The notes: a model not told the origin generated them from the sequence alone. Counted from the stretch's first letter, positions 1-11,220 are shown. The stretch: DNA of 64,000 nucleotides from Azolla pinnata (GCA_037176905.1 JBBBWG010033307.1:9263-73262); one strand, 5' to 3'. A program made the numbers and translations.

Positions 1-2400
1 TATATACTTCAGAATCTGGAGAGCCATGTGCCCGAACAACTCTTGACCTCCACATGCAAATGAGGCTTAATGAGCGCCAATGACTTCACTGAACAGGAGG
101 GGAATCTAATTCTGCAAACGCAAACTGCAAGGGAAAATGTTTGCCCTGTGCGTAAACGAAACCTTTCCAAAATACAAGGTACTTGTTTTGTGGCTCACGG
201 ACGCAATTAATCAAACACTTCATTGATGGCTAACTTAATTGCCAATGTGATCAAGCAATTCATTCACAAAAGACTTAAGGAATAATCTGAGAGAGAAATA
301 TGTTAATTCTCAGATTTTGACATTTAAAATAAGCTGACTACGTGCAATTTTGTTGAATTCACCGCACATTTGTTTATCAAAGCTCGCGTATAGTTTGATT
401 GGCAAACGATAATTTGTATGGATTACAAAACGTCAAAACACAATTGAGCAGAATATTATTTGAGCATCCTCCAAATCCTCATTGAACCCTTCCACATTGT
501 GATTTGCAATAGTGGACTTTAACTAAAAATGAAATTGCAAGTAACGACTATTAAAACCAGGAATCAAATCATATCAACACTTCTGTTCGTCCCCATTTGT
601 CTTTATTTAAGCTACTTCAACAAAGATAACATGGTTTTCTCATTCGCCGAATCCCATTTATATTGTTTTCAGCAGAAGAAACAAATCCAAACTACAGTTT
701 CAAATACTAAAAAAAATCAGAATGTCATACATTCCCCGGAATCCGTGGCCATGTTTTGAGAACATTCCCATTCTAGGCAGCAACAGATGGGGCCGAGGCT
801 CGGTCAAGACAGCCTAACACTTACTTAGTTTAGCTAGCTTTATCTTAGCTTAGATTCATATCTTCCATCTTAAGCTTCGATTTTCCAGAATCCATTCTAA
901 TGCATGTGAACTTGTCCAATATATTTCAAGTTGGCCTTATATTTCAAATCCGACTAAGAAATTCGACAGATATAGGCCTGTTAATTCAAAATCTCCCTTC
1001 ATGCATAATGATTTACAGTTCACATGATTCACTGTTAATCATCAACATTAGTAGGATCACTCCAATCTGATTAAGCCCTGGTTATAGTAAGGAATGGTAG
1101 ACCCATTGACTCTTAACAATAAATATGATACTGAGTATTACATTGACAGTGTTACCTCTTTTGATTTCCATTCAGGCGCTGATATTCGACGTGGCGCATG
1201 CTTCATTAAGCCACCATTTGCTCCGTAGGAAAAGGATTTGGAGAAGCCCCTGAAATTGAAAACCATCTCATTGCAAAGGTGGAGCTGAGCAAGAGCACCT
1301 TTGGAGAATTATACTTTAGCAGCTTCTTGCCCATTGCAACCTCTGTGGAGACGTTGATGTCGGATCAGAAACCATTTTCTTCCACATGCACACCTTCCCT
1401 GGTGATTGGTCTTCTTCCATGTGTACAAGCGTCAGAAAAGGAAACAACACAAAGTCTTCAAAGGACCAGTCAACAACCATCCCATTCAAGGTTTTTTTCT
1501 CCCTAAAATTGCGAAAAAGAATCGAAGCTTTCCCTATAATATTGTGTGTAGACCCACCCCATTGTTTCAAAAACCAGAAATTGTCCCCGTTCGACAATCC
1601 TTGACATGCTTTTGTAGCACTCCAATTACATGACATTTCAAATGAAATAAAACTACATCACACCCACCTTCCACTGTGTCTTCCATACATTTTTTTTTTA
1701 ACTCCACTACATTCCATCAGGCCTCACCCACTTTGACACTGTTTTCAACACATTACTTACATCATTTTATGTGAATGATGTGCAAAGCGTAAAATCATTT
1801 ACAGATTTTCAGGAACCTCCCACATCCACACATGATTGTCTACACGCACAAGCTTTGAGTGTCATTACATGCCATGACTTTGCACAATGGCTGTGCGGCC
1901 ACGATCATGAACACGACAACCATGCATTTTGCACGGGGGAAGAAATTATTCATTGTATACAGAGGCACTACTCACTTCTGTTTTTCTTCAGGAAAAAAGC
2001 AGCAGCAAAATTCACAGGATGAAGCATCCAGGGTTAGGCATGGTGCAATATGCCGTCAGCAAGGGAATGATGATCCCAAACCAGCATTGAGGCTAGGACC
2101 CAGTAGCAGCAGCAGCACCACCACCACCATCATCATCATCGCTGTCATCATCATCATCATCATCATCGATCGCTACAACAAAAGAGAACTGAGACACTGC
2201 AGCAGTGTGTGAAAATTCCGAGCATCACATTATGGGCCTATTTGTGTTTGGGGAGGACTGGCTTCTTCGAAGCATTTCCATCGTTCCTCAAAATAAAGAA
2301 ATATGTAGGTGTATAAGTGTGTATGTGTGTGGAGATAAAACATAGCAAGACACCCAGCTGGGCCCAGCAGAAATGCAGGGAGTTTATGGGCATTTGGCAT
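1..2400. other. Intergenic stretch, no gene recognised
   Basis: AT-rich at first, with only short open frames that look like chance. None shows a family motif, a signal peptide or a coherent exon chain. The right part (2104-2168) is a triplet microsatellite. The last few hundred bases may be 3' UTR or flank of the minus-strand MAPKK gene. Confidence 0.6.
2104..2168. repeat. CAG/CAC/CAT triplet microsatellite
   Basis: Consecutive runs of AGC, then ACC, then ATC triplets with one short interruption. It lies outside any supported gene. The triplet type changes along the array, which suggests stepwise slippage and mutation. Confidence 0.85.
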
Positions 2401-2513
2401 ACAGTAAGCCCCGATGAATCGATGGATTGGGTGGGCGCAAGGGAGAGGGAATCCACCGCTGTTTTTGCTTAGTCCTGGCGATCGAATTTCTTTAATTTTC
2501 TCCTGTCGAGCGA

Positions 2514-2605
2514 TTCTTCTTCTTTTTTCTTCCTTCCTTCTTTCCTTGCTTCCTACCTTCCTTGCTTCCTTCCTTGCTTCCTTGCTTCCTTGCTTCCTTC
2601 TTCAA
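2514..2605. repeat. CTTCCTTG-type polypyrimidine tract
   Basis: A pyrimidine-only stretch on the plus strand built from CTTC, CTTG and CCTT units. It lies just downstream of the MAPKK stop codon, so in transcript sense it would be a purine-rich tract in the 3' UTR. Confidence 0.8.
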
Positions 2606-2615
2606 TTACTGCTAC

Positions 2616-3728
2616 TTACAAAGAGAGAGAGGCGAGCAAGGGGGAGATGTCAGCAATGGGGGAGCCAGAGCTGGATCGAGAGGGATTGACAAAGGGGTGG
2701 GAGAGGAGGGAGCAGGCGCGGGGGCGGCGAGCGGGATCCTTCTGCAAGCATCGCGTGATGAAGTCGCGGAAATCGGGGGAGAAATGGGCGGGCGGAGAGG
2801 GCGGATCGCGGTAGCAAATCGCCACCATGAGGCTAGGCCAATCGGCCATCTGGCCCCGCTCCAAGAAGGGGAAATGCCCAGTTGCGCACTCGAGCAGCGT
2901 GAGCCCCAAGCTCCATATATCCGCCGCATAGCCGCAGTAGTTCCCGCCATGGCTATCGGGATCGAACCTCTCCGGGCTCATATACGCGCAAGTGCCCACG
3001 AAGGAGCTGCAAGGCGCGAGCGTGCTCGGGAGCACCGCGCTCACCCCGAAATCCGCGATCTTCACCTCCTGCTTGCGATTCATCAGCAGGTTCGAGGGCT
3101 TGATGTCCCTGTGCACGATGTGGTTGCTGTGCAGGTAATCCAAGCCCTTCAGCACCTGCCTCGCGACCTCGCTCAGATGCCCTTCCCTGATCACGCCCTG
3201 CGCCTTGAGCACGTTCGCGAGCGACCCCGCGTCCATGTACTCGAGCAGGAACGAGATCTCCCCGCCTCTGTCGGAGCTGCCGTAGCAGCGCACCACGTAC
3301 CTGGAGTGCGAGCGGCGCAGGATGTCCATCTCGCGCAGGATCTGCTTCCGCACCGACAGCTCGTGCTTCTCCTGGATGACTTTGAGGGCGTAGACGACCC
3401 CGGTGCGCTTGTGCTGGACCTTGTACACCTTGCCGCTGCTGCCATGGCCGAGGCAGTGGAGCTTGACGGTGTCTTCGGGATGGATCTCGTCGTTGTGGGA
3501 GTCGGCGGGGGTGGGGCGAGAGTTGCTCTGGCTATGGATCTGGCTCTGGCTATGGCTCTGGCTATGGCTATGGCTATGGCTATGGCTCTGGCTATGGCTA
3601 TGGCTATGGCTATGGCTCTGAAGCGGGGGCGGCAAGGGGAGAGGCAGAGGGAGCGGAGGCGATTCTTCTCGGGGGGGGATCAAGGGGAGCTTCAATCCCT
3701 TGAGCCGTCGCTCTTTGGTGGCGGACAT
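2616..3728 (-). CDS. MAP kinase kinase, plant group D (MKK7/MKK9)-like
   Basis: Single-exon dual-specificity kinase of 370 aa that should phosphorylate the TxY loop of MAP kinases. Seen: an N-terminal docking-type motif (basic RRLKGLK followed by LPL, residues 7-15); a His-Ser/Gln-Ser low-complexity run (about 38-70); the glycine loop LGHGSSGKV (93-101); catalytic K116; HRDIK with D208; DFG at 226-228; the plant-type activation loop T-x5-S (T236, S242); then GTCAYMSPERFD. The GTCAYMSPERFD block, the GQ..DW..LM..IC segment and the lack of introns match group D; group C (MKK4/5) is the alternative. I chose the ATG at 3728 because the open frame upstream is only a GAA/TTC microsatellite, encoding poly-Ser and poly-Phe. 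The partner MAPK cannot be read from the sequence. Confidence 0.93.
   Translation of the reverse strand: MSATKERRLKGLKLPLIPPREESPPLPLPLPLPPPLQSHSHSHSHSQSHSHSHSHSQSHSQSQIHSQSNSRPTPADSHNDEIHPEDTVKLHCLGHGSSGKVYKVQHKRTGVVYALKVIQEKHELSVRKQILREMDILRRSHSRYVVRCYGSSDRGGEISFLLEYMDAGSLANVLKAQGVIREGHLSEVARQVLKGLDYLHSNHIVHRDIKPSNLLMNRKQEVKIADFGVSAVLPSTLAPCSSFVGTCAYMSPERFDPDSHGGNYCGYAADIWSLGLTLLECATGHFPFLERGQMADWPSLMVAICYRDPPSPPAHFSPDFRDFITRCLQKDPARRPRACSLLSHPFVNPSRSSSGSPIADISPLLASLSL
3522..3620 (-). repeat. In-frame GGCTAT/GGCTCT hexamer array in MAPKK
   Basis: A six-base tandem array inside the MAPKK coding sequence. It encodes alternating Ser-His and Ser-Gln dipeptides between the docking motif and the kinase domain. 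The six-base unit keeps the frame when copy number changes. Confidence 0.9.
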
Positions 3729-3786
3729 GGCGGCGATCTGCGGGGGCGTCGTCTGCGGATCAGGCGTATGTGGGCGATTTTCAGCC

Positions 3787-4012
3787 GACGAAGAAGAAGA
3801 AGAAGAAGAAGACACTGATGAATAAGAACAAGAGTATGAAGAAGAAGACACTGATGAATAAGAACAAGAGTATGAAGAAGAAGATGAAGAAGAAGAAGAA
3901 GAAGATAAGAAGATATATTGATGAAGATGTATGATGCAAGAAGAAGAAGATATGTTGATGAAGAAGAAGAAGAAGAAGAAGAAGAAGAAGACGTTGATGA
4001 TGAAGAAGAACA
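3787..4012. repeat. GAA/TTC triplet array in MAPKK 5' leader
   Basis: Long purine-rich GAA/GAT array on the plus strand (CTT-rich in the MAPKK sense), starting about 60 bases upstream of the MAPKK ATG. It contains a duplicated segment of about 45 bases with a GATGAATAAGAACAAGAG core (near 3815 and 3853). CTT-rich leaders are common in plant 5' UTRs. Confidence 0.85.
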
Positions 4013-4019
4013 CAGAAGA

Positions 4020-4654
4020 AGAGAAGTGTTTTTTTATTGGACAGAGGAGACAAAATGGGCAATGGCATTCTGGCTTTTATATGGACCAAAAACATCTGTT
4101 CAGAAGAAGAAGAAGAAGAGCATGTGCATCACGCGTTTACATGCTCTCATTTGTTGTTTTTCTATTTTAGACCCTCCCCAATGACCAGTTCAACGAAATC
4201 CACCCTCGGAGAATTTTGACTCCCCCCATCGGAGCTGACAGAATTCTTCTCCGCAGTTTTTACCAGCTTCCTCTCCCGATCCTCGGCCCCCCGAACAGAA
4301 ACAGAGATGACCCCGACCCTTGTTAGCAGCTCGTTCCCCTTCCCCGACAGAAGCATCGCTCCGATCTGACCGGTGTAACACGACTCGCGTGTACGTATCA
4401 AGCCACACTTAGCAAAGGAGACTTTCGCGCTCCAGAATTGGAGACTCTTTCCTTGACCCCGCTCTGCGTCTGCTACAGCTTTTTTTCCTTCTCTGAATCG
4501 GTTTGGGAAAGGAAGAGAGTTCGTTCCGGTCACTGTCACGATGCCCACATCAGTGACCATGTCATGGTTGGCATCGGTGCGAGTGCGCGCACGAATGTGT
4601 ATACGCATGCGTATCTGTAGGATCTGCAACTCCGCGATAGTCAGCTCGATCAGA

Positions 4655-4685
<31 letters not shown>

Positions 4686-5770
4686 GTCTTCCCGCATCTG
4701 GATGGGCTCGGTGAAAAAAGTAGAGTCACGTAATGCCCTCGTTCCGTGTGTGAGTGATGATTGCAAAGAAGAATAAAGATGTGCGAGTTTGGCTACAAGA
4801 TTCGCATTTGGCTCTACGGAAAATTAACGGAGTAGATTTCAGTGGTCCAAGCCGAGGACTTACAAGAGCGACCTGGCCTTACCAGAAAAGCACCGACATG
4901 TTGATTTGCCATGTTGTTTAGATCATAGTCCAAATCTATGATTTGCCATGCATTATGCCCCACAATGTTGAAGTTTGGACACGAGTTGGGTCAATAGTGA
5001 ACCCTTCCATTCGACATGAGTTGGGTCAAGATACCTTAGCCTGAGATCCCTCAGATGAATACGGGCTTGACAATGCTAGACCATCAACTAGGATAAAATC
5101 ATAACGGAAGCCCGCCAAAATTGACAGTGGAAAGCAAACCAAAGGAGAGGCAGAATGATCAAGAATGGCCAATTAGTAAAGTCGGTCAGGAGCAGTTGCC
5201 CTGTGACTCACGGGAAGCTACAACTGGTTGAAGCAGAAGCCGAGTCGGTGGAGTATCAAAAAGAATAAGGCATGTGACGTGAATCGAACTCTAACTGTCT
5301 GAAAGGGACATCACAGAGGGGCGAGAGGCGAGCTGTTTCCGGTAACAGAAGTTGAATGACAGACGGGCGAAAGGCCGACGATCAATTTATGTAAAGCCCG
5401 GGCCGAATCGAAACCGATCGGAAGCTAAGTGAAAGAAGTTTGGCGGCAGTATCATTTCAGACAGATCGAAATCTCCTGATTCTCGACGGAAGGGGTACCT
5501 AGTAGGTGCAGATCCGGACAAAGTCACGATAAGTGGTAATGGGCCACGATTAGAGACGCTTTGGTGCTCTAATCAGTTGATTGAAGTTGATTAAGTTGAT
5601 TAAGTTGATTAAGTTGGTTAAGTTGGTTAAGTTGGTTAAGTTAGGTAAGTTAGGTAAGTTAGGTAAGTTAGGTAAGTTAGTTAGGTCATGAAATTTCTAG
5701 GGTTTTTGGGCCAAATTTCGAAGGCACAGGAACAGACGTGCCGCTCTTGATCTGACAGAGCGACCCAAAT
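4020..5770. other. Spacer between divergent MAPKK and coiled-coil gene
   Basis: No gene supported. It holds a (CT)n tract at 4653-4682 and the nine-base array at 5584-5686. A 155-codon minus-strand frame at 4162-4629 has no family features and is treated as chance. The right end should contain the promoter of the plus-strand gene whose first coding exon begins at 6016. Confidence 0.6.
5584..5686. repeat. Nine-base minisatellite with ordered unit variants
   Basis: Eleven 9-bp units: three AAGTTGATT, three AAGTTGGTT, four AAGTTAGGT, then one AAGTTAGTT followed by a partial unit. The variants lie in blocks and are not mixed. This is the pattern expected if the array grew by successive local amplification of newly mutated units. 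Confidence 0.92.
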
Positions 5771-6015
5771 CGCGGCCATGGCGAGCTTCTCGTCCATCTT
5801 CTGCGCGCAGCCCGCCGACGCACGAAGACAATGGCCAGGTTCGTTCCACCGTCTCCTTTTCCTTCCTTCTCTCGCGATCCGGATTTCCTCGCCCTCGGAT
5901 CTTTTCGTCCTGTCGCGAAAGAAAGTAGTACTTCCCCCTTCTCTCCTTCTCCTGCTTCTTTGAAACCGGGGTTTGTGCTTCCTCTAGCAGGGCCTCATCT
6001 CCAACGGGCGAGAAA

Positions 6016-8050
6016 ATGGACGTTGACCTGGAAGCTGCTGCTCTTATGAATGCTCTCTGCAAGCCATGGGAACTGGTAAGAAGCCGAAGGCATCGTACAT
6101 CCACACGTCAATGCAGCATCAGTATCTCATGCACCGTCCGCACCATACACCATACATGGTGCACGATTCATCATACGTGATGATCCATCTTTGTGCACTC
6201 TACATCTCTTGCGATTTGTGAGTGTACATCAATCGAAGATGTTTTCCCGTTTTCTCCCCATTTCTGGCATCATTCTAATGGCGTGTTTTTATTTCACCAC
6301 CGAGAATTCAGGGTGGACATCCACATGATTTCTATGTCGCACATCGGTCTGCAAGAATCACAGATGCAACTCAGTATTATGAGCACGACACGGCTAGCAT
6401 AAAGGTATCATGGAATATTCCTTCCTCCCCCTCCCCCACAATATTTTATATCTGTTTGTGTTACAGCTTTGATTTTAGTGCCCATAATCTCTTGAAGTCG
6501 ATGTGACAATCGGGGTGATTAGAAGTAAATGGCTTGGGTATGAGGACACAGATACTACATTTGAATTTCTTGGCTAACAATGTTCTAGTAGAACCTTGGA
6601 GGTGAGGTCACGGATACCATATTTGGATTTGTTGGTCATTAATGTCCTGACAATCTGTGTGATTGGAAGTAAGTGGCTCAGGTACGAGGATGTAGGTGTG
6701 GTACTTGAATTGTTTTGCAATCCGGTCCTGAAATGATTTTCGATTGGATGAAGGAAAAGAATCTCAGACTAGGCCATCATTGACATACTTTGCCCTTTGG
6801 AGTGGAACAATCCATCATGTTGATTGATTATTTTGAGCATGATTAATTGTATATTTTGAGGATCTGGATTTGGCACTTGCATTATTTGTCCAATGTGGCC
6901 TTGAAATGTTTGTGATTGAATGTAGGCAAAGGATAATAAATAGGGGTAAGCATCTGATCGAGATAATGAGTCACTGTTTTGATGGGGGTCATTTTGAGCA
7001 GGATTATTTGCCCAGTTTCACTATGGTTTTTTTTTTTGTTTGTTTAGTTAATATACACTAATTGGACACTTTTTTAGGGTGACAATAGAAGCATGAAAGG
7101 ATGGTGGCAGAGAAAGTGGTGTGGAGTAGGCAGAGATCGATAAGAGAAGAAATGCTTCAGCTTTTAACCCGGCTGCATTCCATAGAGAAGCAAAGGAGGC
7201 ATTTTAGTGGTCAGGACATTCGCTTCAAACTTTAATGTTTCAGATATTTTCACTCATTAAGTTTTGGAAACAAAAACCAGAATATGTAAGCTATGTTTAT
7301 TTTTTATGTTTCATATTATATCATATCAGAATAGCTCTTTTATGCTGAAGACCAAGAAAAAAAACTGTCTGAGAACATGAGGGAAACTAGGGAAAGAAAA
7401 TGCTTAAAAGATCTGTTAAGAATGGGGAGTTCTATAAAGAGTGGTATATTCTTTTTGTAACAGCTGTTAGACAATGGAGCCACCACAAGTCTAGAGCACC
7501 AAGTCCACTGAATGCATCGAGACCAATGAATGAACATGATGTCAATGCAAATTTGCAGATCCTTTCATCTAGCTTTGTGGATCACAAGTTCCTTCCAGTA
7601 TATAAGGATTCCTTTCCACCGCACATGTCTTCAAATGGACGCCAACTCAAGCCCATCGATCATGATAACGAAGTACCGAGGGAATCTTGTGTTTCTCCAT
7701 TAACGAGTAAGAAACAGGAACATGTCATAGTTTTTTATTCTCCTGCATTGAAACCCTTGGGAGTGTATTCTTATAGTTGTGAGGGACATTTTTATCATTT
7801 TCCTGAAGCTGAATTGGATTCAAGCAAAGAATGGCATTCATTCCTATAGTTTTTTGCACTTGGTTAATCCAATTGAACTAAACCTCTCTTTTGGGGATAT
7901 TTTGGAAACATCACGGAAGTTGCTGAAAGGAAAGCTGTTGAAGATCTGGATAACTTTGAAGCACAGACACAAGTACCTGCTAACAAGAAAAAGCGAGGAA
8001 TTGGGGCGCCTGGGAGTGCGGCATCATTTGCAAAGAGCAAAAAAAAGTAG
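6016..8050 (+). CDS. Small coiled-coil protein of unknown function, five coding exons
   Basis: I do not recognise the family. A coherent model joins 6016-6075, 6312-6404, 7089-7209, 7351-7443 and 7920-8050, giving 498 nt and 165 aa. The first exon is preceded by an acceptor at 5990, so a 5' UTR exon is likely upstream. The protein starts MDVDLEAAALMNALCKPWEL, continues through GGHPHDFYVAHRSARITD, then becomes a charged helical or coiled-coil stretch (EEMLQLLTRLHSIEKQRR, then a KLSENMRETRERK segment). It ends in a lysine-rich tail (ANKKKRG...FAKSKKK) that could be a nuclear signal. Donors after exons 1 and 2 are strong; those at 7210 and 7444 and the acceptors before exons 4 to 6 are weaker, so the middle is uncertain. 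An open frame at 7400-7849 overlaps the last intron and may be retained sequence. Confidence 0.5.
6480..6930. repeat. Degenerate internal repeats in intron
   Basis: Within the intron between 6404 and 7089, phrases such as GTGATTAGAAGTAAATGGCT and GTGATTGGAAGTAAGTGGCT recur with drift, at a spacing of roughly 160-170 bases. This looks like an old tandem duplication inside the intron. Confidence 0.55.
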
Positions 8051-8793
8051 TTTTTGTGCTTTGAGAACAACTCGGTTTCACTAGGTTTTTGCATCAAACC
8101 ACTTGACGTATGCGTATCTTTTACATGTAAAAAACTAGTATCAGATCGTGACGTAGGCACACGTTGTATCATACATGTACTCCATATTCTTTGTAATTGT
8201 GTTCTGATATCAGAAAGGGTGCACTATGATGTATTTAAATTCGCATTTATCTTTGGACATAAAACATGCCCATATCGGTTGGATCATTTTGAAATGCAAA
8301 ATATTGTAGTCTTGTGACGACATACCTATTGTGTCCATACAAAATATCTGAAGAGATCAAGAGGAGATTTTCCCTGCTCTAGGAAATTAGAAATGAATCA
8401 GAGCAAACTCAGCAAAGACATACAACAGGTTCAAGTAGGTAAGGTGAACTAGTTATGGATGCAAGTTCACTTAATGATAGAAATTGTAATCGCTTGCTCC
8501 TTGATCTTCTCAAGCTTTGTCTAGCGATTGTATTTCCTTGTTACGAGGCACGCTCACCATAGTGGTGTAACCGACAATACATTAATCGCGATTACGGGCA
8601 ACGTATAGATTATTATTATTGCATTGAATTCTGTTGATCCTCTAACCGAGTCCTTAATCACCTGCTAATCACCTTCTAATCGGAAGGGCCATTTAATGAC
8701 CTGCTGAACACCTTCAAATTGAAAGGGGTGATTTTGGATCAGTATAAATTCTGGCAGGAGGAACAGGAGCGTGGAAGGGAGCGAGCAGGGTTT
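8051..8793. other. Spacer, 3' UTR of coiled-coil gene and PPR leader
   Basis: No further gene seen. The PPR frame is open upstream of its first ATG back to a stop near 8677, but with no ATG, so the 8794 start is preferred. Confidence 0.6.
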
Positions 8794-10476
8794 ATGAAGA
8801 AATGCAAGGAAGATATGGCCTTTGTGGCCTTGCTGAAGGATTGCACCCACAGGAAAGACCTCTGCCAAGGCATGAGAGCTCATCGAAGCATTCTGAACAA
8901 GGGCTTGCTCCAGAGGAGCCCCCATGTGGGTAACACTCTGGTGAGTATGTATGCCAAATGTGGTATGATCACAAAAGCCCATCAAGTCCTTGAAAGCCTT
9001 CCTTTCAGAGACAATGTCTCCTGGTCTGCCCTCATCTCGGGGTATTCCCACTTGGGTCAGTGCGATGAGGCCATGAAAGCTTATGATGCGATGCGTAGCG
9101 ATGGCCTCGCACCGGATCCTGTTACATACGCTTCCCTGCTCAAGGTATGTGCATCTGCTCGTGCTGTAGAGAAGGGAAGATTGATTCATAGCGAGATAGT
9201 TAATAAGGGCTTCCTGGAGAGCGGCAAACACGTGTTGCTCTGCAATGCTCTCGTCGACATGTACGCGAAGCTCGGTATGTTTGTAGAAGCAAAGCATGTG
9301 CTTTGCAAGATTCCGGTACGAAATGTAGTCACTTGGAATGGCCTAATAGCAGGATACATTCGCTTTGGGCAAGATGGGGAGGCGATCGGTTGCTACGAAT
9401 GTATGAAGAATGAAGAGGGCATGATCCCTACTTCGATCACGTTTACTTGCATTTTGGTAGCATGTGGGCGATTGGGGAAGCTTTCCATGGGTGAAAAGAT
9501 CCACAAGGAGGTTGTGGTGCAGAATTTGTTGAAAGATCGTGCGGATATCCGCCTTATGAATGCTTTGCTCGACATGTACGCAAGATGTGGTCACTTTGAA
9601 AAAGCTCTTGAAGTGATCTTCGAGCTAGGTGCAGCTCGGAACAAGGTCTCGTGGAACGCACTGATTGCGGCATATTCGCAGCGAGGTCTGGCTGAAGAAG
9701 CGCTTGACTGTCTCGAATTGATGAGGCAAGACGGCATCTCGCCAGATGAAATCACATTCACTTGCATCTTAAAAGCTTGCGGATCCATGGCGGCATTCGA
9801 CAGGGGAAAAGAGATCCACGATGAGATCGATAAGCAAGGATTGCTGCTAGGAACAGACATCGTGCTCGGCACGGCTTTGGTCGATATGTACGCAAGGTGT
9901 GGGGCGCTTCCGAAAGCATACGAAGTTCTGCAGAAGCTTCCAGGTAGGAGCGTTATCACTTGGAATGCGTTGATATCGGGATATGCCCAGCAAGGCCAAG
10001 GAAAGGAAGCCATGGCATGTTTCGAGCAAATGCTTTCTGAAAAGCTCGATCCGAACATCGTCACTTTCTTATGCTTGCTCAATGCATGTAGCCATTCTGG
10101 CTTGGTGGAGGAGGGAGAGACATGGTTTGTAAATATGGGTCGAAGCCATGGCATGTTTCTAGATTCAGAACACTATACATGCATTGTAGATACATTTGGC
10201 CGGGCTGGGCACTTGGATAAAGCGGTGATGGCGATTACTAGGATGCCATGCTCAGACCATCCTCCGGTTTGGACGGCTCTTTTAGATGCCTGTCGGAAAT
10301 GGGGATATGTGGATCTAGGGAGACTTGCCTTTGAAAACGCATCGCAGTTTCACAGTAGCGATGCTCATTGTACCCTCATGTCTAACATATATGCAGCCTC
10401 TAACATGAAAGAGGATGCAGAAAGGGTTCGAGCATCGAGATTAGAAATGCTGCAGGGTTTAAATCCTGGGAATTGA
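8794..10476 (+). CDS. PLS-type pentatricopeptide repeat protein with E-like C-terminus
   Basis: Intronless, 560 aa. PPR proteins of this class bind organellar RNA one base per repeat and mostly specify C-to-U (in ferns also U-to-C) editing sites. Seen: about a dozen tandem P, L and S motifs carrying the signatures NALVDMYAKLGM, VVTWNGLIAGY, GLAPDPVTYASLLKVC and NALLDMYARCG. The C-terminal part (LLNACSHSGLVEEGETWF... then SDHPPVWTALLDACRKWGYVD) is the E1/E2-type region. No DYW deaminase motif (HxE, CxxC, terminal DYW) follows before the stop. The protein would therefore need a separate DYW partner, or act in RNA processing other than editing. The N-terminus is short and no clear transit peptide can be called. 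Fern PPR proteins are worded much like this one. The target cannot be named. Confidence 0.93.
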   Translation: MKKCKEDMAFVALLKDCTHRKDLCQGMRAHRSILNKGLLQRSPHVGNTLVSMYAKCGMITKAHQVLESLPFRDNVSWSALISGYSHLGQCDEAMKAYDAMRSDGLAPDPVTYASLLKVCASARAVEKGRLIHSEIVNKGFLESGKHVLLCNALVDMYAKLGMFVEAKHVLCKIPVRNVVTWNGLIAGYIRFGQDGEAIGCYECMKNEEGMIPTSITFTCILVACGRLGKLSMGEKIHKEVVVQNLLKDRADIRLMNALLDMYARCGHFEKALEVIFELGAARNKVSWNALIAAYSQRGLAEEALDCLELMRQDGISPDEITFTCILKACGSMAAFDRGKEIHDEIDKQGLLLGTDIVLGTALVDMYARCGALPKAYEVLQKLPGRSVITWNALISGYAQQGQGKEAMACFEQMLSEKLDPNIVTFLCLLNACSHSGLVEEGETWFVNMGRSHGMFLDSEHYTCIVDTFGRAGHLDKAVMAITRMPCSDHPPVWTALLDACRKWGYVDLGRLAFENASQFHSSDAHCTLMSNIYAASNMKEDAERVRASRLEMLQGLNPGN

Positions 10477-10715
10477 GAATGCAAAGCACAACTGTATATT
10501 CCATAAGCTTGCATTCATCGAGGACACGAAAGGAACTCCGCGGAGAGGGTGGTTGGTAATGCATCTTACGGTGGATGAATCGGATCTTAGACACCTAGCA
10601 AGGTGCTATAAAGCGCACTGTAGAGGAATTCTGCATTGTGCGAGATGCTTTCGACAATCTTAGCCAGTATTCATACATTCATACGCCCTCAACTTTGCAC
10701 CATCGGAGAGCTGAG

Positions 10716-11220
10716 AATGATAACCATGGCTCAGAATTCAGCTTGAAAAAATTGAGCTGCAGCATGCTCGTGGGGGAGGATTGAGGCTTTGAGTGGGCCA
10801 TCTGATGCTCTGGAATTTGAACAAGCTCGAACGAAGGAGGGGTATTCTATGGGGGTTTCAAGTGCTAGTCTTGCTGGTAAGAAAGATGCCATGGAGCTAT
10901 AACCAACCATGTTTCAGAATTCAGCTTGAGCATTGACACTTTTGAGAGGGGATTGAGGCTTTGAGTGGCCATCTCATCCTCTGGATTTGAACACAACTTT
11001 GAGGAGTATTCTTTGGGGTTTTCAAGTGCTAGTCTTGCTGGTAAGAAAGATGCCATGGAGCGATAACCAACCATGTTTCAGAATTCAGCTTGAACATTGA
11101 CACTTTTGAGTGGGGGATTGGGGCTTTTGAGTGGCCATCTGATCCTCTGGGATTTGAACAACTTTGAGGGGTATTCTGTGGGGGTTTTCAAGTGCCAGTC
11201 TTGCTGGTAAGATGCCATGG
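10716..11220. repeat. Three-copy tandem repeat, unit about 165 bp
   Basis: Three diverged head-to-tail copies, each closing with CTTGCTGGTAAGAAAGATGC or a shortened form, then CCATGG (copy ends near 10893, 11060 and 11220). All contain TCAGAATTCAGCTTGA and TTTCAAGTG. Copies differ by small indels. They lie directly downstream of the PPR stop. Confidence 0.9.

Noticed and set aside
2562-3818. 418-codon plus-strand frame opposite the MAPKK
   Set aside because: It mirrors the kinase coding strand; low complexity (Ala/Met/Arg) wording with no family motif, while the minus strand has all kinase motifs.
4162-4629. 155-codon minus-strand frame in the MAPKK spacer
   Set aside because: No domain, poor start context, GT/CA-repeat-derived beginning. 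Treated as chance.
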